A stretch of 64,000 bases of DNA from Flavobacterium pallidum (GCF_003097535.1 NZ_CP029187.1:2728001-2792000), one strand, 5' to 3'. Counted from the first letter of the stretch, positions 1-9,215 are shown. Program-made: numbers and translations. The notes: a model not told the origin generated them from the sequence alone.

Positions 1-1
1 G

Positions 2-694
2 ACTTCGGTTTCACAAAGCCTGAAGGACGATACGTATAATTTATTCAATATAAAAAAGGAAATTCACGTGATTCCGAATTTCATCGAGCTTGATAAAAAC
101 CTTGACGATTCGAGCATTCCCTGTCATAGGTCTGTTATGGCAAAGCCTGAAGAACGCATCATCACGCACATCAGCAATTTCAGGAAAGTAAAAAGGATTC
201 CGGATGTAATCCATATTTTTTACAAAATCCAGCAAAAAATTCCCGCCAGGCTCATGATGGTAGGAGATGGTCCGGAAAAAATAAAAGCAGAACAGCTGTG
301 CGCCAAACTCGGTATCAGTGATAGGGTGATTTTTTTCGGCAACAGCAACGAAATTGATCGGATCCTGAGCTATACCGATTTGTTCCTGCTGCCATCCGAG
401 ACCGAAAGTTTCGGGCTTGCCGCATTGGAAGCGATGGCTTGGAGCGTACCAGTAATTTCGAGTAATTCGGGTGGATTGCCCGAAGTAAATTTCGATGGAA
501 TTTCAGGGTTTTTAAGCGATGTAGGCGATACGGATGCCATGGCTGAAAATGCTATCAAAATATTATCGGATGACGCTGCGTTATCATCGTTTAAAAAGAA
601 TGCGCTTGAGGTGGCAAAGCAATTCGATATCAAGAATATCCTTCCGTTGTATGAAGCGCTTTACCATCAGGCATTATCTAAAATTACATTATGA
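2..694 (+). CDS. bshA: N-acetyl-alpha-D-glucosaminyl L-malate synthase BshA, 3' part
   Basis: This is the C-terminal 230 residues or so of a GT4 glycosyltransferase; the 5' part lies outside the window and the frame is open from base 2. The visible part is the nucleotide-sugar-binding Rossmann half, with the typical ESFGLAALEAMA stretch followed by a GGLPEV motif (the E-x7-E region of GT-B enzymes). The PNFIEL segment near its start and the overall sequence resemble BshA, which transfers GlcNAc from UDP-GlcNAc to L-malate in the first step of bacillithiol synthesis, in the cytoplasm. Bacillithiol is common in Flavobacteriia. The stop codon overlaps the start of the next gene (ATGA). A generic GT4 enzyme is the alternative. 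Confidence 0.8.
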   Translation, partial: TSVSQSLKDDTYNLFNIKKEIHVIPNFIELDKNLDDSSIPCHRSVMAKPEERIITHISNFRKVKRIPDVIHIFYKIQQKIPARLMMVGDGPEKIKAEQLCAKLGISDRVIFFGNSNEIDRILSYTDLFLLPSETESFGLAALEAMAWSVPVISSNSGGLPEVNFDGISGFLSDVGDTDAMAENAIKILSDDAALSSFKKNALEVAKQFDIKNILPLYEALYHQALSKITL

Positions 695-1116
695 AAAAAA
701 TTGGATTACTTTTGATGGCCTTGGTGCTTTTTTCGTGCAAAACGACTAAAACTAGCGGAACGTCGCCATTATATGAAGTGCTTGCGGAAAGGAGTACGGG
801 TGGTGCACAGATTAAGTTTTATGAAATCATTTCAGAGCCGAATGAATTCAAAATGATTAAAAATGATCCGGCATTAAAGAAAAAAATAAAACCGACAGAT
901 ATCGATACGTCAAATTTTGTGATTCTAAGTGCAGGGGAGAAAAATACAGGCGGCTACAGTATCGGTATCGAGAAGATTGAAGAAACGGCAAACAACATCA
1001 TCGTTACGATCAAGGAAGAAGGACCGAAGCCGGGTGAAATGGTGACAGAATCACTGACGACGCCATTTACAATCATAAAAATAAATTCAAAAAAGGAAAT
1101 CATTTTCAACGATTAA
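691..1116 (+). CDS. PrcB-like lipoprotein (protease complex subunit family)
   Basis: A 141-residue protein with a lipoprotein signal peptide: a basic start, a hydrophobic stretch, then a FSC lipobox with Cys at residue 16. The rest resembles the PrcB C-terminal domain family, with an early region predicting a mixed sheet and a NTGGYSIGIEKIEE segment that is the recognisable core. PrcB was named as a partner of the PrtP/dentilisin protease of Treponema; in flavobacteria the role is unknown. The start overlaps the bshA stop by four bases, so the two are probably co-transcribed and translationally coupled. It is presumably anchored in a membrane facing the periplasm. The family call comes from motif memory only. 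Confidence 0.7.
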   Translation: MKKIGLLLMALVLFSCKTTKTSGTSPLYEVLAERSTGGAQIKFYEIISEPNEFKMIKNDPALKKKIKPTDIDTSNFVILSAGEKNTGGYSIGIEKIEETANNIIVTIKEEGPKPGEMVTESLTTPFTIIKINSKKEIIFND

Positions 1117-1132
1117 ATAAAACCATTAAATA

Positions 1133-1161
1133 AAAAATCCCGCCTGTTGAGCGGGATTTTT
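1133..1161. terminator. Bidirectional intrinsic terminator
   Basis: An 11-bp perfect stem (1133-1143 paired with 1151-1161) is GC-rich at the loop side and flanked by A and T runs, between the convergent PrcB-like gene and the barrel gene. It can terminate both. Confidence 0.85.
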
Positions 1162-1168
1162 CTGTTAT

Positions 1169-1663
1169 TTAGAACCTGTATCTCAGGCCAAGTGCAATAT
1201 CCGGACCGAAATCATCATCCCTGAATTCGTCACCAAAATATAATTCTGGTCGGATGTCAAGGGAAATCTGCAAAGGAATATCAAAATTGTACTCAATTCC
1301 AATGTCTCCGGCAGCCAGAAGGAACGTTCCGCTGTCGTCGTATCCCGGAGGCGCTTTGTCAATGCTGTAGCTTCCGATACCTCCACCAACTCCTGCAAAC
1401 CAATAAAATCCGGCATCGATATTCCAAAACCACTGGTAAACACCTACAAGTTTGTAAGCATCATAGTTTTTGTTATCACGCCATCCTAAATCCAGCTCCA
1501 GGCGGTTGTTCCCTGAAAAACGATGCTGATAAGAAAGTTCCCCACCAAAACCGTCATTGTCTCCCAAACGCAATCCCAGGGCATTTTTTGAAACCTCCTG
1601 AGCTTCAGCGCTGAATGCCAAACCGAGTAGCATTACAGCAGATAAAATCAATTTTTTCATCAT
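1169..1663 (-). CDS. Small outer-membrane beta-barrel protein
   Basis: A 164-residue protein with a clear Sec signal peptide ending in AEAQE (cleavage near residue 21). The mature part shows alternating hydrophobic and polar residues, many Gly, Tyr and Trp, and ends in LGLRYRF, with the terminal Phe typical of outer-membrane barrels. The size fits an eight-stranded OmpW/OmpX-like barrel. No specific substrate can be inferred. It stands alone, convergent with the PrcB-like gene and separated from it by a bidirectional terminator. Confidence 0.75.
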   Translation of the reverse strand: MMKKLILSAVMLLGLAFSAEAQEVSKNALGLRLGDNDGFGGELSYQHRFSGNNRLELDLGWRDNKNYDAYKLVGVYQWFWNIDAGFYWFAGVGGGIGSYSIDKAPPGYDDSGTFLLAAGDIGIEYNFDIPLQISLDIRPELYFGDEFRDDDFGPDIALGLRYRF

Positions 1664-1788
1664 AATTGTTTTTAAAGGTTAGTTTTTTGAATTACTGATA
1701 TTTATAGTATCAATTAATTTATTCCAAAAGTAGACCTTAACTGCCTTACGTTTGTTATGAAATTTCCTCTTAAATTTTATAAATAAAA

Positions 1789-1812
1789 AAGGCTGCCTAA
1801 ATTGACAGCCTT
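1789..1812 (-). terminator. Intrinsic terminator after the lipoprotein gene
   Basis: The 7-bp stem AAGGCTG (1789-1795) pairs with CAGCCTT (1806-1812). On the minus strand it is followed by a T run, about 20 bases after the stop of the 1834-2637 gene. Confidence 0.75.
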
Positions 1813-1833
1813 AATGGAATCGATATTTTATCC

Positions 1834-2637
1834 TTAATTTGTCGTATTCTGCATTACGTGATAATCATCCAATACTTCTGTCTGGCTTTGGCTTCCTGAA
1901 GATGGGAAAGGGAATTGGATATTGAGCAGGGACAAATCCACCAGGTGATAACTGATATTGGTATTTGCATGCACCATCCCGATGCCTTCTGCATAATATT
2001 GTGTAGAAGTCACCACATCCTGTGCTTCAAGTAAAGTAAACGGAAATCCTTGATAAGTTCCCGTTACAGCAACATTTAAAATCGTCTTTACAGGTTTTAA
2101 ATTGTTATAAACGGTATTGTCCGGAGCGGTGTAAGTGGCTTCTTCCGCTTGTGCAATAGACTTCAAGGTATAGTTTATGGTCAACGGGAATCCCTGCAGC
2201 GTCTGCTGTAAGGTTCCTGAAACCGAACTCAATTGCTGGTTTTCGGTGGCGTTTTTATCAAAAACAACGAAATCCGTCAGTTCTAAATCAATAGGCAATG
2301 CATTGGCAACATTTAGGCCTGCACCACCTGTGAGCAACAGTTTACCATTCACTTCGCGCACGCTGTTCCCCCTTAAAGTATTCGAGAAAAAGCCAGTAGG
2401 GATGGACTCGGTTTTGAACTTTTTATAAGTATTGGTATTAATCACGGTGTCATTGGCTATATACAACGAATCCCTACCAATTGAATTATCGCTTCCTGTG
2501 ACATTATAAACCCAGTAATTCCCGATGGTCACAGGCATAAAATTAGTTTCCACGGCCGGCCCGGAAGAATCATCACTATTGGAGCATGAGACGAGGAAGC
2601 CAAATGCCACGGCGATCAATAACAACTTGTTTTTCAT
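1834..2637 (-). CDS. Hypothetical lipoprotein
   Basis: A 267-residue protein with a lipoprotein signal peptide (lipobox LVSC, Cys 18) followed by a Ser/Asp-rich tether. The mature part starts with a PVTIGNYWVYNV segment typical of Bacteroidota surface lipoproteins, where the first strand contains a W-Y motif, and continues as a predicted beta-rich domain with no catalytic signature. The function is not recognised. It is transcribed alone and has its own terminator downstream. Confidence 0.7.
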   Translation of the reverse strand: MKNKLLLIAVAFGFLVSCSNSDDSSGPAVETNFMPVTIGNYWVYNVTGSDNSIGRDSLYIANDTVINTNTYKKFKTESIPTGFFSNTLRGNSVREVNGKLLLTGGAGLNVANALPIDLELTDFVVFDKNATENQQLSSVSGTLQQTLQGFPLTINYTLKSIAQAEEATYTAPDNTVYNNLKPVKTILNVAVTGTYQGFPFTLLEAQDVVTSTQYYAEGIGMVHANTNISYHLVDLSLLNIQFPFPSSGSQSQTEVLDDYHVMQNTTN

Positions 2638-2677
2638 AAAATTGAGTTTAGTTTGCCGCTAATGTAAGCAAAACATC

Positions 2678-3505
2678 CTAATCTCTCAAAAAAATTGAAT
2701 ACTGTGCCAATTCTTTGCCAAGTTTATCCTCAAATTCAAAATAATCCACCTCTTTCAATAATGGATCATCATTATAGTTGTATAACTTCCAACGCTTTTT
2801 ATTGTATTCCAAAGCCGTCAGGTTTTCAATCCAGTCACCGGAATTCAGGTAGATCGTTTCGCCTCTTTTATCCGATTTCCGCAAAATCTTCGGCTCGTGG
2901 ATGTGCCCGCAGATTACGAAATCATAGCCGTTTTCCAAAGCAATATCTGTAGCGGTTTCTTCAAAATCAGAAATGAATTTCACCGCTTTTTTTACACTGG
3001 CCTTAATCTTTTTGGAAAATGAATAGGGCTCTTTTCCCATGCGCTTTAAGCACCAGTTCACAAACCGGTTTATCAATATAAGGTAATCATATCCGATCCC
3101 GCCCAGTTTTGCAATCCATTTTGCATGATTTACCGAAGCGTCGAAAACATCGCCGTGAAAAATCCATGCTTGCTGCCCATCCAGATCCAAAACCAGCTTG
3201 TCTGCAATCGAAAAGTTCCCGATGTGCGCCTCGCTGAATTTACGCAGCATCTCATCATGGTTACCTGTTAAATAATATACCTTGGTACCTTTCGTGGCAA
3301 AATCAAGGATTTTCTTGACTACCTTTAAATGCGACTTTGGAAAATACGATTTCCGGAATTGCCAGATATCGACAATGTCGCCATTCAGGATAAGCGTTTT
3401 CGGCTTGATTGTGGAAAGATAACGATGCAGTTCCTTCGCGTGGCAGCCGTAAGTGCCCAGATGCACATCTGAAATCACTACCAGTTCAACAGCTCTCTTT
3501 TTCAT
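2678..3505 (-). CDS. UDP-2,3-diacylglucosamine diphosphatase-type metallophosphoesterase
   Basis: A 275-residue calcineurin-like phosphoesterase. The metal-site motifs are all present: SDVHLG near residues 12-17, NGDIVD at 41-46, GNHDE near 81-85, and a later GHIH. This set is typical of the LpxH branch, which cleaves UDP-2,3-diacylglucosamine to lipid X in lipid A synthesis at the inner membrane. Length and motifs match the Bacteroidota LpxH-like group. The role is inferred; several paralogues of this family have no proven lipid A role. It is divergent from aroC, with 196 bases between them. Confidence 0.75.
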   Translation of the reverse strand: MKKRAVELVVISDVHLGTYGCHAKELHRYLSTIKPKTLILNGDIVDIWQFRKSYFPKSHLKVVKKILDFATKGTKVYYLTGNHDEMLRKFSEAHIGNFSIADKLVLDLDGQQAWIFHGDVFDASVNHAKWIAKLGGIGYDYLILINRFVNWCLKRMGKEPYSFSKKIKASVKKAVKFISDFEETATDIALENGYDFVICGHIHEPKILRKSDKRGETIYLNSGDWIENLTALEYNKKRWKLYNYNDDPLLKEVDYFEFEDKLGKELAQYSIFLRD

Positions 3506-3680
3506 AAATTGAAGTTTTACAAATGAAAGGAGGTAATGTAAACTGAAGGTCAGGAGAATATTATCAATTGGATAACATGATGGATTGTCAGATTACCGGA
3601 TTTTCAGAAATTTTTGCTGAATATTTAATGGCAATTATCCGATAATCTGAAGATCTGAAAATCTAACAATCTAAATTATC
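3506..3680. repeat. AT-rich spacer with imperfect inverted repeats
   Basis: The divergent spacer between the LpxH-like gene and aroC contains several copies of a GATTxTCAG-like word in both orientations (for example GATTTTCAG near 3598 and CTGAAAATC near 3654). It can fold into an imperfect hairpin. No gene is visible. Confidence 0.45.
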
Positions 3681-3688
3681 TATATTTG
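3681..3688 (+). promoter_or_regulatory. Bacteroidota -7 box upstream of aroC
   Basis: TATATTTG matches the TAnnTTTG consensus and sits 14 bases before the aroC ATG. No clear -33 TTG is seen. Confidence 0.5.
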
Positions 3689-3702
3689 TAAAAAACCAAA
3701 CC

Positions 3703-4761
3703 ATGGCCGGAAATTCTTACGGTACAATTTTCAAAATAACCACATTTGGCGAGTCACACGGCGAAGCCCTAGGCGGGATCATCGATGGCTGCCCTCCGGG
3801 CATTATACTCGATTTCGATACCATAAAACTAGACATGCAACGTCGTAAACCCGGCCAGTCCAATATAGTTACACAACGTCATGAAGAAGATGAAGTGCAA
3901 TTCCTGTCCGGTATTTTTGAAGGCAAGACCACGGGCACACCTATCGGTTTTATCATCCCAAACACCAACCAGAAATCCGACGATTATTCCCATATTAAGG
4001 ACGCATACCGCCCGAGCCACGCCGATTATGTTTACGAAAAAAAATATGGTATCCGTGATTACCGCGGCGGCGGACGCAGTTCGGCGCGCGAAACGGCAAG
4101 CAGGGTAGTGGCAGGCGCAGTTGCAAAACAGGTCATTGCTGATATAAAGATCAACGCTTTCGTGTCATCTGTAGGGGATATTTTCATCGACAAACCCTAC
4201 CAGGTATTGGATTTTTCCAAAACTGAATCCAATCCTGTACGTTGCCCGGATGGAGCTACGGCTGCCAAAATGGAAGAATACATCCGCCAGATCCGCAAAG
4301 AAGGCAATACCGTGGGCGGCACCATAACCTGTGTATTGCAAAATGTGCCCGTCGGACTTGGAGAACCCGTATTCGACAAACTTCACGCTGAACTCGGTAA
4401 AGCCATGCTCTCCATCAATGCCGTACACGGTTTCGAATACGGCAGCGGTTTCTGCGGTGCCAGGATGAAAGGCAGTGACCATAACGATTTATTCAACGCT
4501 GATGGCACGACCAAATCAAACCTGTCCGGCGGCATCCAGGGCGGCATTTCAAACGGCATGGATATTTATTTCCGTGTAGCGTTTAAGCCTGTAGCGACCA
4601 TTATGCAAACGCAGCAAACCATCGATAAAGATGGAAATATAATAGAAATGCAGGGCAAAGGCCGCCATGATCCTTGTGTCGTGCCGCGCGCCGTGCCGAT
4701 TGTCGAGGCGATGGCAGCGATCGTCCTGGCCGATTTTTATCTGATGAATAAAATGTATTAG
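3703..4761 (+). CDS. aroC: Chorismate synthase
   Basis: A 352-residue protein that makes chorismate from 5-enolpyruvylshikimate-3-phosphate, the last step of the shikimate pathway, using reduced FMN. The signature GESHG lies near residues 14-18, with the RPSHADY motif and the [22 protein letters not shown] block at about 122-143 (FMN and phosphate binding). The length is normal for the family. The start ATG follows a TATATTTG -7 box. Its stop codon merges with the first base of a palindromic extragenic element. Confidence 0.97.
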   Translation: MAGNSYGTIFKITTFGESHGEALGGIIDGCPPGIILDFDTIKLDMQRRKPGQSNIVTQRHEEDEVQFLSGIFEGKTTGTPIGFIIPNTNQKSDDYSHIKDAYRPSHADYVYEKKYGIRDYRGGGRSSARETASRVVAGAVAKQVIADIKINAFVSSVGDIFIDKPYQVLDFSKTESNPVRCPDGATAAKMEEYIRQIRKEGNTVGGTITCVLQNVPVGLGEPVFDKLHAELGKAMLSINAVHGFEYGSGFCGARMKGSDHNDLFNADGTTKSNLSGGIQGGISNGMDIYFRVAFKPVATIMQTQQTIDKDGNIIEMQGKGRHDPCVVPRAVPIVEAMAAIVLADFYLMNKMY

Positions 4762-4838
4762 GAGCTATTCCGGCTGTACGCTGTATCTTTTATTTTTTAA
4801 AGAAAAAAATAAAAGGATGCCGCTTCCATCCGGGCTAG
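4761..4838 (-). repeat. Palindromic extragenic element, copy 1
   Basis: Read on the minus strand it begins CTAGCCCGGATGGAAGCGG and ends CCGGAATAGCTCC, with an AT-rich central hairpin (AAAATAAAAGATA against ATCTTTTATTTT-like arms). It has the same ends as the copy at 11930-12005 and the same inner CATCCTTTT / AAAAGATA arms as the copy at 6452-6533. It sits directly after aroC and before the symporter gene. It may act as a terminator for aroC. Confidence 0.75.
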
Positions 4839-4866
4839 TTCTTGTCAAAATAACGAAACAAGACTT

Positions 4867-6447
4867 ATGGAACATCCCGAAAACAAGAAATCAAAGCTGA
4901 CCCGCAACATTTTCATCGCGCTTGTCGTCGGTATCGCGCTGGGATTTGCGTTAAACAAGTATTACGTCTCCGACGAAAACGGCAAGATTGAATTTTATTC
5001 CAAAAAAACGGAGACCATCAATAATGAGATTAAAACCTATCTTCCTGATTCATCGGCTGTAGATTATAAAAAAGCTGCCGCTTCATTAAAAAAATATGAA
5101 AAGCTTAATGCAGATTTACTTGCGGAAATTAACAAAAGCAATGAAAAGTTCGGCGACAGCTATTTACTGATTCAGGCAACAAAGGACTCTATTTCAAAAT
5201 TTGGGAATCTGCTTAAAATACCTAAGAAAGATACACTTACAGCTGTTTTTACAAATTTGAAAAGCCAGAAAGATTTCGCGTCGGAAAAGCTCACAGACCT
5301 TACAAAAGCACGTGATAAGAAACTCGAGTGGTTCGCGCTGATCGCCGATATTTTCCTGAGATTAATCAAGATGATCGTCGCACCGCTGGTGTTTACGACA
5401 TTAGTTGTAGGTATTGCCAAACTCGGCGATATTAAAACTGTAGGCCGCGTAGGAGGGAAGACGATGCTGTGGTTCGTATCGGCTTCATTGATGAGCTTAA
5501 TATTAGGAATGATCCTGGTAAACATCTTCAAGCCCGGCGAAGCCATGCACCTTGCACTGCCGCTGGACAACCAGGTTACCGGGATTGACAAAGCCGCATT
5601 ATCGGTAAAAGATTTCGTCACGCACGTCTTCCCGAAAAGTTTCATCGAATCGATGGCCAATAATGAAATCCTGCAGATTGTCGTGTTTTCGATTTTCTTC
5701 GGGGTGGCTGCCGCCGCATTGGGAGAAAAAAGCGAGCGGATCATCAAGGCATTGGATTCGATATCACATATTATATTAAAGATTACCGGTTTCATCATGA
5801 ATTTCGCACCTTATGCTGTTTTCGGCGCGATGACGGTGGTGATCGGGAAGCAGGGCATCGGGATTTTGACCACTTATGCCATTTTCATCAGTGAATTCTA
5901 TTTCGGGTTATTGGTGCTTTGGGGGATCCTGATTTTAGCCGGTTCCGTTTTTATCAGGAAAAGGGTTTTGGTTTTGGTAAAAAGGATTAAAGACCCGATT
6001 TTGCTGGCGTTCAGTACCAGCAGCTCGGAAGCGGCATTCCCGAAAACCATGCTGGAACTCGAACGTTTTGGCTGCAGCCCGAAAATCACAAGTTTCGTGT
6101 TGCCGCTAGGTTATTCGTTCAATCTTGACGGCAGTATGATGTACATGACTTTTGCTTCGATTTTCATTGCGCAATCCTATGGCATTCACCTGCCTTTGGA
6201 AACACAAATCTCGATGCTTCTTGTGCTGATGCTTACCAGCAAAGGCATTGCGGGTGTACCAAGAGCTTCTTTGGTGGTGATTGCCGGAACGTTGGCCAGT
6301 TTCAATATTCCGGAAGTCGGGATTGCCTTGTTGCTCGGCATTGACCCGATCCTTGATATGGGGCGCAGTGCCACGAATGTTGTGGGGAACAGCATCGCGA
6401 CGGCTGTTGTCAGCAAAATGGAGGGAGAACTTTCGGATAGTCAGTAA
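4867..6447 (+). CDS. Dicarboxylate/amino-acid:cation symporter (DAACS family) with large periplasmic insertion
   Basis: A 526-residue sodium- or proton-coupled symporter of the GltP/DctA family in the inner membrane. The family core is intact: the LIKMIVAPLVFTTLVVGIA helix near residue 170, the SSSEAAFPKTM re-entrant loop (about 390), the NLDGSMMY motif in helix 7, the SKGIAGVPRASL loop, and the substrate-site segment DMGRSATNVVGN near the C terminus. What is odd is the N-terminal part. TM1 (about residues 14-31) is followed by roughly 110-120 extra charged, helix-prone residues before TM2, where ordinary members have a short loop. The protein is accordingly about 100 residues longer than usual. 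Palindromic elements in opposite orientation lie on both sides of the gene. The substrate is probably glutamate, aspartate or a C4 dicarboxylate. Confidence 0.88.
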   Translation: MEHPENKKSKLTRNIFIALVVGIALGFALNKYYVSDENGKIEFYSKKTETINNEIKTYLPDSSAVDYKKAAASLKKYEKLNADLLAEINKSNEKFGDSYLLIQATKDSISKFGNLLKIPKKDTLTAVFTNLKSQKDFASEKLTDLTKARDKKLEWFALIADIFLRLIKMIVAPLVFTTLVVGIAKLGDIKTVGRVGGKTMLWFVSASLMSLILGMILVNIFKPGEAMHLALPLDNQVTGIDKAALSVKDFVTHVFPKSFIESMANNEILQIVVFSIFFGVAAAALGEKSERIIKALDSISHIILKITGFIMNFAPYAVFGAMTVVIGKQGIGILTTYAIFISEFYFGLLVLWGILILAGSVFIRKRVLVLVKRIKDPILLAFSTSSSEAAFPKTMLELERFGCSPKITSFVLPLGYSFNLDGSMMYMTFASIFIAQSYGIHLPLETQISMLLVLMLTSKGIAGVPRASLVVIAGTLASFNIPEVGIALLLGIDPILDMGRSATNVVGNSIATAVVSKMEGELSDSQ

Positions 6448-6451
6448 ATGC

Positions 6452-6533
6452 GACAGGGATAGCAGCGGCATCCTTTTCCTGAATCCTGAAAGGTTCAGGA
6501 AAAGATAGAGCGGATAGCCCGGCCGTTCGCCCA
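6452..6533 (+). repeat. Palindromic extragenic element, copy 2
   Basis: It contains AGGGATAGCAGCGGCATCC, an 11-bp perfect hairpin (6473-6483 with 6494-6504), then AAAAGATAGAGCGGATAGCC. It lies between the symporter stop and the convergent DCC gene, in the opposite orientation to copy 1. The hairpin could terminate both genes. Confidence 0.75.
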
Positions 6534-6540
6534 AATAAAA

Positions 6541-6951
6541 TTAAAGAAATTTCGCTCTCAATTCTTCAGTCGGAATCATACACGCATCTTTTTTGCCAAA
6601 CCATTTGTAACGGTTCTTGGCGATATAATCATAAACGATATTACGCAGTGTACCAGGGATGATTTTAAAAATGGTACCTAAATGGAACAGTCCGCCGAAT
6701 TCCTTAACGATTTCAATGGCAGCTGATGACTTGTAATAATAGGCTTTCCCGGGTTCGTATAACACGACGCTGTCGATATGCTTTGTGTCAATCCCGATGT
6801 GTGCCAGGATTTCCTTCCCCAGATCTGATTGTAGCGCCACAAACCGGAAAATATCCCTCTTATCATGCCTGATGACATATTGCACCATGCTGTCGCAGAG
6901 GTTGCAGATGCCGTCGAAGAGGATGATTTTTTTTTCTTCAGGTAGATTCAT
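6541..6951 (-). CDS. DCC-family thiol-disulfide oxidoreductase (DUF393)
   Basis: A 136-residue protein with the DUF393 hallmark near the N terminus: FDGICNLCDSMVQYV (residues about 13-27), containing a CxxC redox pair in a DGxCxxC context. The later FVALQSDLGKEIL and SSAAIEI segments also fit the family. These small thioredoxin-like proteins are annotated as thiol-disulfide oxidoreductases, but their substrates are unknown. There is no signal peptide, so it should be cytoplasmic. It lies six bases downstream of mutS2 on the same strand, so the two are probably co-transcribed. Confidence 0.85.
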   Translation of the reverse strand: MNLPEEKKIILFDGICNLCDSMVQYVIRHDKRDIFRFVALQSDLGKEILAHIGIDTKHIDSVVLYEPGKAYYYKSSAAIEIVKEFGGLFHLGTIFKIIPGTLRNIVYDYIAKNRYKWFGKKDACMIPTEELRAKFL

Positions 6952-6957
6952 GGGATA

Positions 6958-9126
6958 CTATTTCTTCGCTTCGACAAATTCCAATGATTCCAGGCTTACC
7001 GTTGAAGTAAATAGCCCATAATTTACCACCGCTTTATTCTTCTCAATCTTATCGATGGACCCGACGGAGCGCCCGTCGAGCATGCGGACGCGGTCTCCGA
7101 CTTTGAGTACCGGTTTGGGTTTTTCAACAACCTGCGCCGCCTTGATTTTTTTTTCTTTCTTTTCCTTGCGGATTTCCTCGACTTTGACTTCGACTTCTTT
7201 TATGATCTGTTTTTGCTGGACTTCTTTGGCTTTTTGCTCTTTTACAGTAGCTTTTTTTCGTTTGGAACTTTCAATTTCAATTAATTTCAGAAATTCTCCT
7301 ATAATGGCTTTCTTATCTTTGTTGTTCACGTACTTATCGGCCATTTCATCCACCTTTTGCCCCATATAAATCAGCTTTTGGTTGCTGTCATACAATTCCT
7401 GGTAGCTTTCGAGTTTTTGCTGGATGCGGCTATTGATATGCTGCATTTTCTGGCTTTCCTCCCGCGCTCTGGTTTCTTCTTCTTTAAGTGTATTCGAGGT
7501 TTTTTCCAGTTTTGAACGTTCCTTTTGCAAGGTAGCAATGGTTTTATCGAAGCGTACTTTGCCAACTTCAATTTTCTTCTTCGCACGGTTGATCAGCCCG
7601 AAAGGGATGCCGTTTTTCTGCGCCACTTCAAATGTAAACGAACTTCCTGCCTGGCCCAAAACCAGTTTGTACATCGGTTCCAGGGACTTTTCATCAAAGA
7701 GCATGTTCGCATTCATGGCATAAGGCAGCTCGTTTGCCAATATCTTCAGGTTCGAATAATGTGTCGTAATGATACCAAACGCCTCCCGATGGTAAAATTC
7801 TTCAAGGAAAATTTCTGCCAATGCACCGCCCAGTTCAGGATCGGATCCCGTCCCGAATTCATCGATCAGGAACAATGTTTTCTTATTGCACTTTTTTAGG
7901 AAATAATTCATGTTCTTGAGCCTGTAACTATAAGTACTCAGATGATTTTCAATCGATTGGTTGTCGCCGATATCAGTCAAAATCCGGTCAAACAAGAAGG
8001 TTTCGCTCCGCTCATGTACCGGTATCAGCATTCCGGATTGCAGCATCAGTTGCAGTAGCCCCACGGTTTTTAAAGAAATGGTCTTTCCCCCGGCATTGGG
8101 TCCTGAGATGACAATAATGCGTTTGTCCTGCTTCAGTTCAATGGTCTGCGGGAACGTTGGTTCGTTTTTTTGTTTATTCGTAAGATATAAAATCGGATGG
8201 TAAGCATCGCGGAAGTACAAACGCTTTTCATCAGTAATTTGAGGCAAAATACCATTGATCCGTACAGCATATTTCGCTTTGGCAGCAATCACATCAATGT
8301 CGCCCAGGAAATCCTGGTATTGTATGATCAAGGGCAAATGGATACGGATTTCATTGCTCAGTTGCTTTAAAATGCGCATGATTTCCTCTTTTTCTTCGTA
8401 TTCGAGGTTGCTGAGCTCACGCGAATATTTCAAGGTGGCTTCGGGTTCGATGTAAGCGATGCTTCCGGTTTTGGAACTGCCCAGGATGGAACCTTTGACT
8501 TTCCTGCGGTACATCGCCAAAACTGCCAACACACGCCTGTTCTGTACAAAACTTTCCTTGATATCATCCAGATATCCCAAGCCGGAATATTGTGTGAGTG
8601 CGATGCCGAAACTTTGGTTGACTTTTCCGCGAACGGTATTCATTTCACGACGGATATTTTGCAATTCAGGGGACGCATTGTCTTTGATTTCACCATATTT
8701 GTCTACAATGGTATCAATCTTACTGACGATTTCCTTTGTCAGTTCAATCCCGGCTGCCTTGATATTTAAATTGGGATAATAATCGTCAAACTTCCTGAAG
8801 TATTGCAGCAAAATGTTCACAGTTTCAGACAATGATGCAATCTTGCGGAAACTTCCGGCCTCGAGCACACTATTTTCAATAGCGAGGAATTTTATTTCAT
8901 GGCCCACCGCATCGAATCCATGGTTGGGAATGGCATTATTGTTTTGGAAAGAAGAAACATATTCTGATGCCTGCAACAAAGCTTCCATCAGTGTTTCCTT
9001 ATCTTTAAAAGGGGTGATACCAAGCGCTTTCTCCTTACCGATATCGGTATTGCACATCGCGGAAATGGTTTCGAGTATGGTGGTGAACTGCAAATCCTGC
9101 AGCGTTTTTTCTGTAATAGAGATCAT
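6958..9126 (-). CDS. mutS2: MutS2 family protein lacking an Smr domain
   Basis: A 722-residue DNA-binding ATPase of the MutS2 family. The ATG at 9126 (MISITEKTL) is preferred over an upstream one at 9153 because it matches where family members begin. Walker A GPNAGGKT lies near residue 335, followed by the MutS ABC signature region and DEFGTGSDPELGGALAE (Walker B, D-loop). A long charged coiled-coil, Lys/Glu-rich to about residue 660, comes next. The C terminus ends with a short KOW/SH3-like VGDRVRMLDGRSVGSI segment and then stops. The Smr nuclease domain found at the C terminus of well-studied MutS2 proteins is not there. MutS2 suppresses homologous recombination and, in Bacillus, rescues collided ribosomes. 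Confidence 0.92.
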   Translation of the reverse strand: MISITEKTLQDLQFTTILETISAMCNTDIGKEKALGITPFKDKETLMEALLQASEYVSSFQNNNAIPNHGFDAVGHEIKFLAIENSVLEAGSFRKIASLSETVNILLQYFRKFDDYYPNLNIKAAGIELTKEIVSKIDTIVDKYGEIKDNASPELQNIRREMNTVRGKVNQSFGIALTQYSGLGYLDDIKESFVQNRRVLAVLAMYRRKVKGSILGSSKTGSIAYIEPEATLKYSRELSNLEYEEKEEIMRILKQLSNEIRIHLPLIIQYQDFLGDIDVIAAKAKYAVRINGILPQITDEKRLYFRDAYHPILYLTNKQKNEPTFPQTIELKQDKRIIVISGPNAGGKTISLKTVGLLQLMLQSGMLIPVHERSETFLFDRILTDIGDNQSIENHLSTYSYRLKNMNYFLKKCNKKTLFLIDEFGTGSDPELGGALAEIFLEEFYHREAFGIITTHYSNLKILANELPYAMNANMLFDEKSLEPMYKLVLGQAGSSFTFEVAQKNGIPFGLINRAKKKIEVGKVRFDKTIATLQKERSKLEKTSNTLKEEETRAREESQKMQHINSRIQQKLESYQELYDSNQKLIYMGQKVDEMADKYVNNKDKKAIIGEFLKLIEIESSKRKKATVKEQKAKEVQQKQIIKEVEVKVEEIRKEKKEKKIKAAQVVEKPKPVLKVGDRVRMLDGRSVGSIDKIEKNKAVVNYGLFTSTVSLESLEFVEAKK

Positions 9127-9215
9127 GTATTCAAAGCGAATTTTGTATTGCAAATTTACTCAAATATTATGCCATTTTATAAACCAGGCAGTAAGGTTTT
9201 ACATGTGGGAATCGT

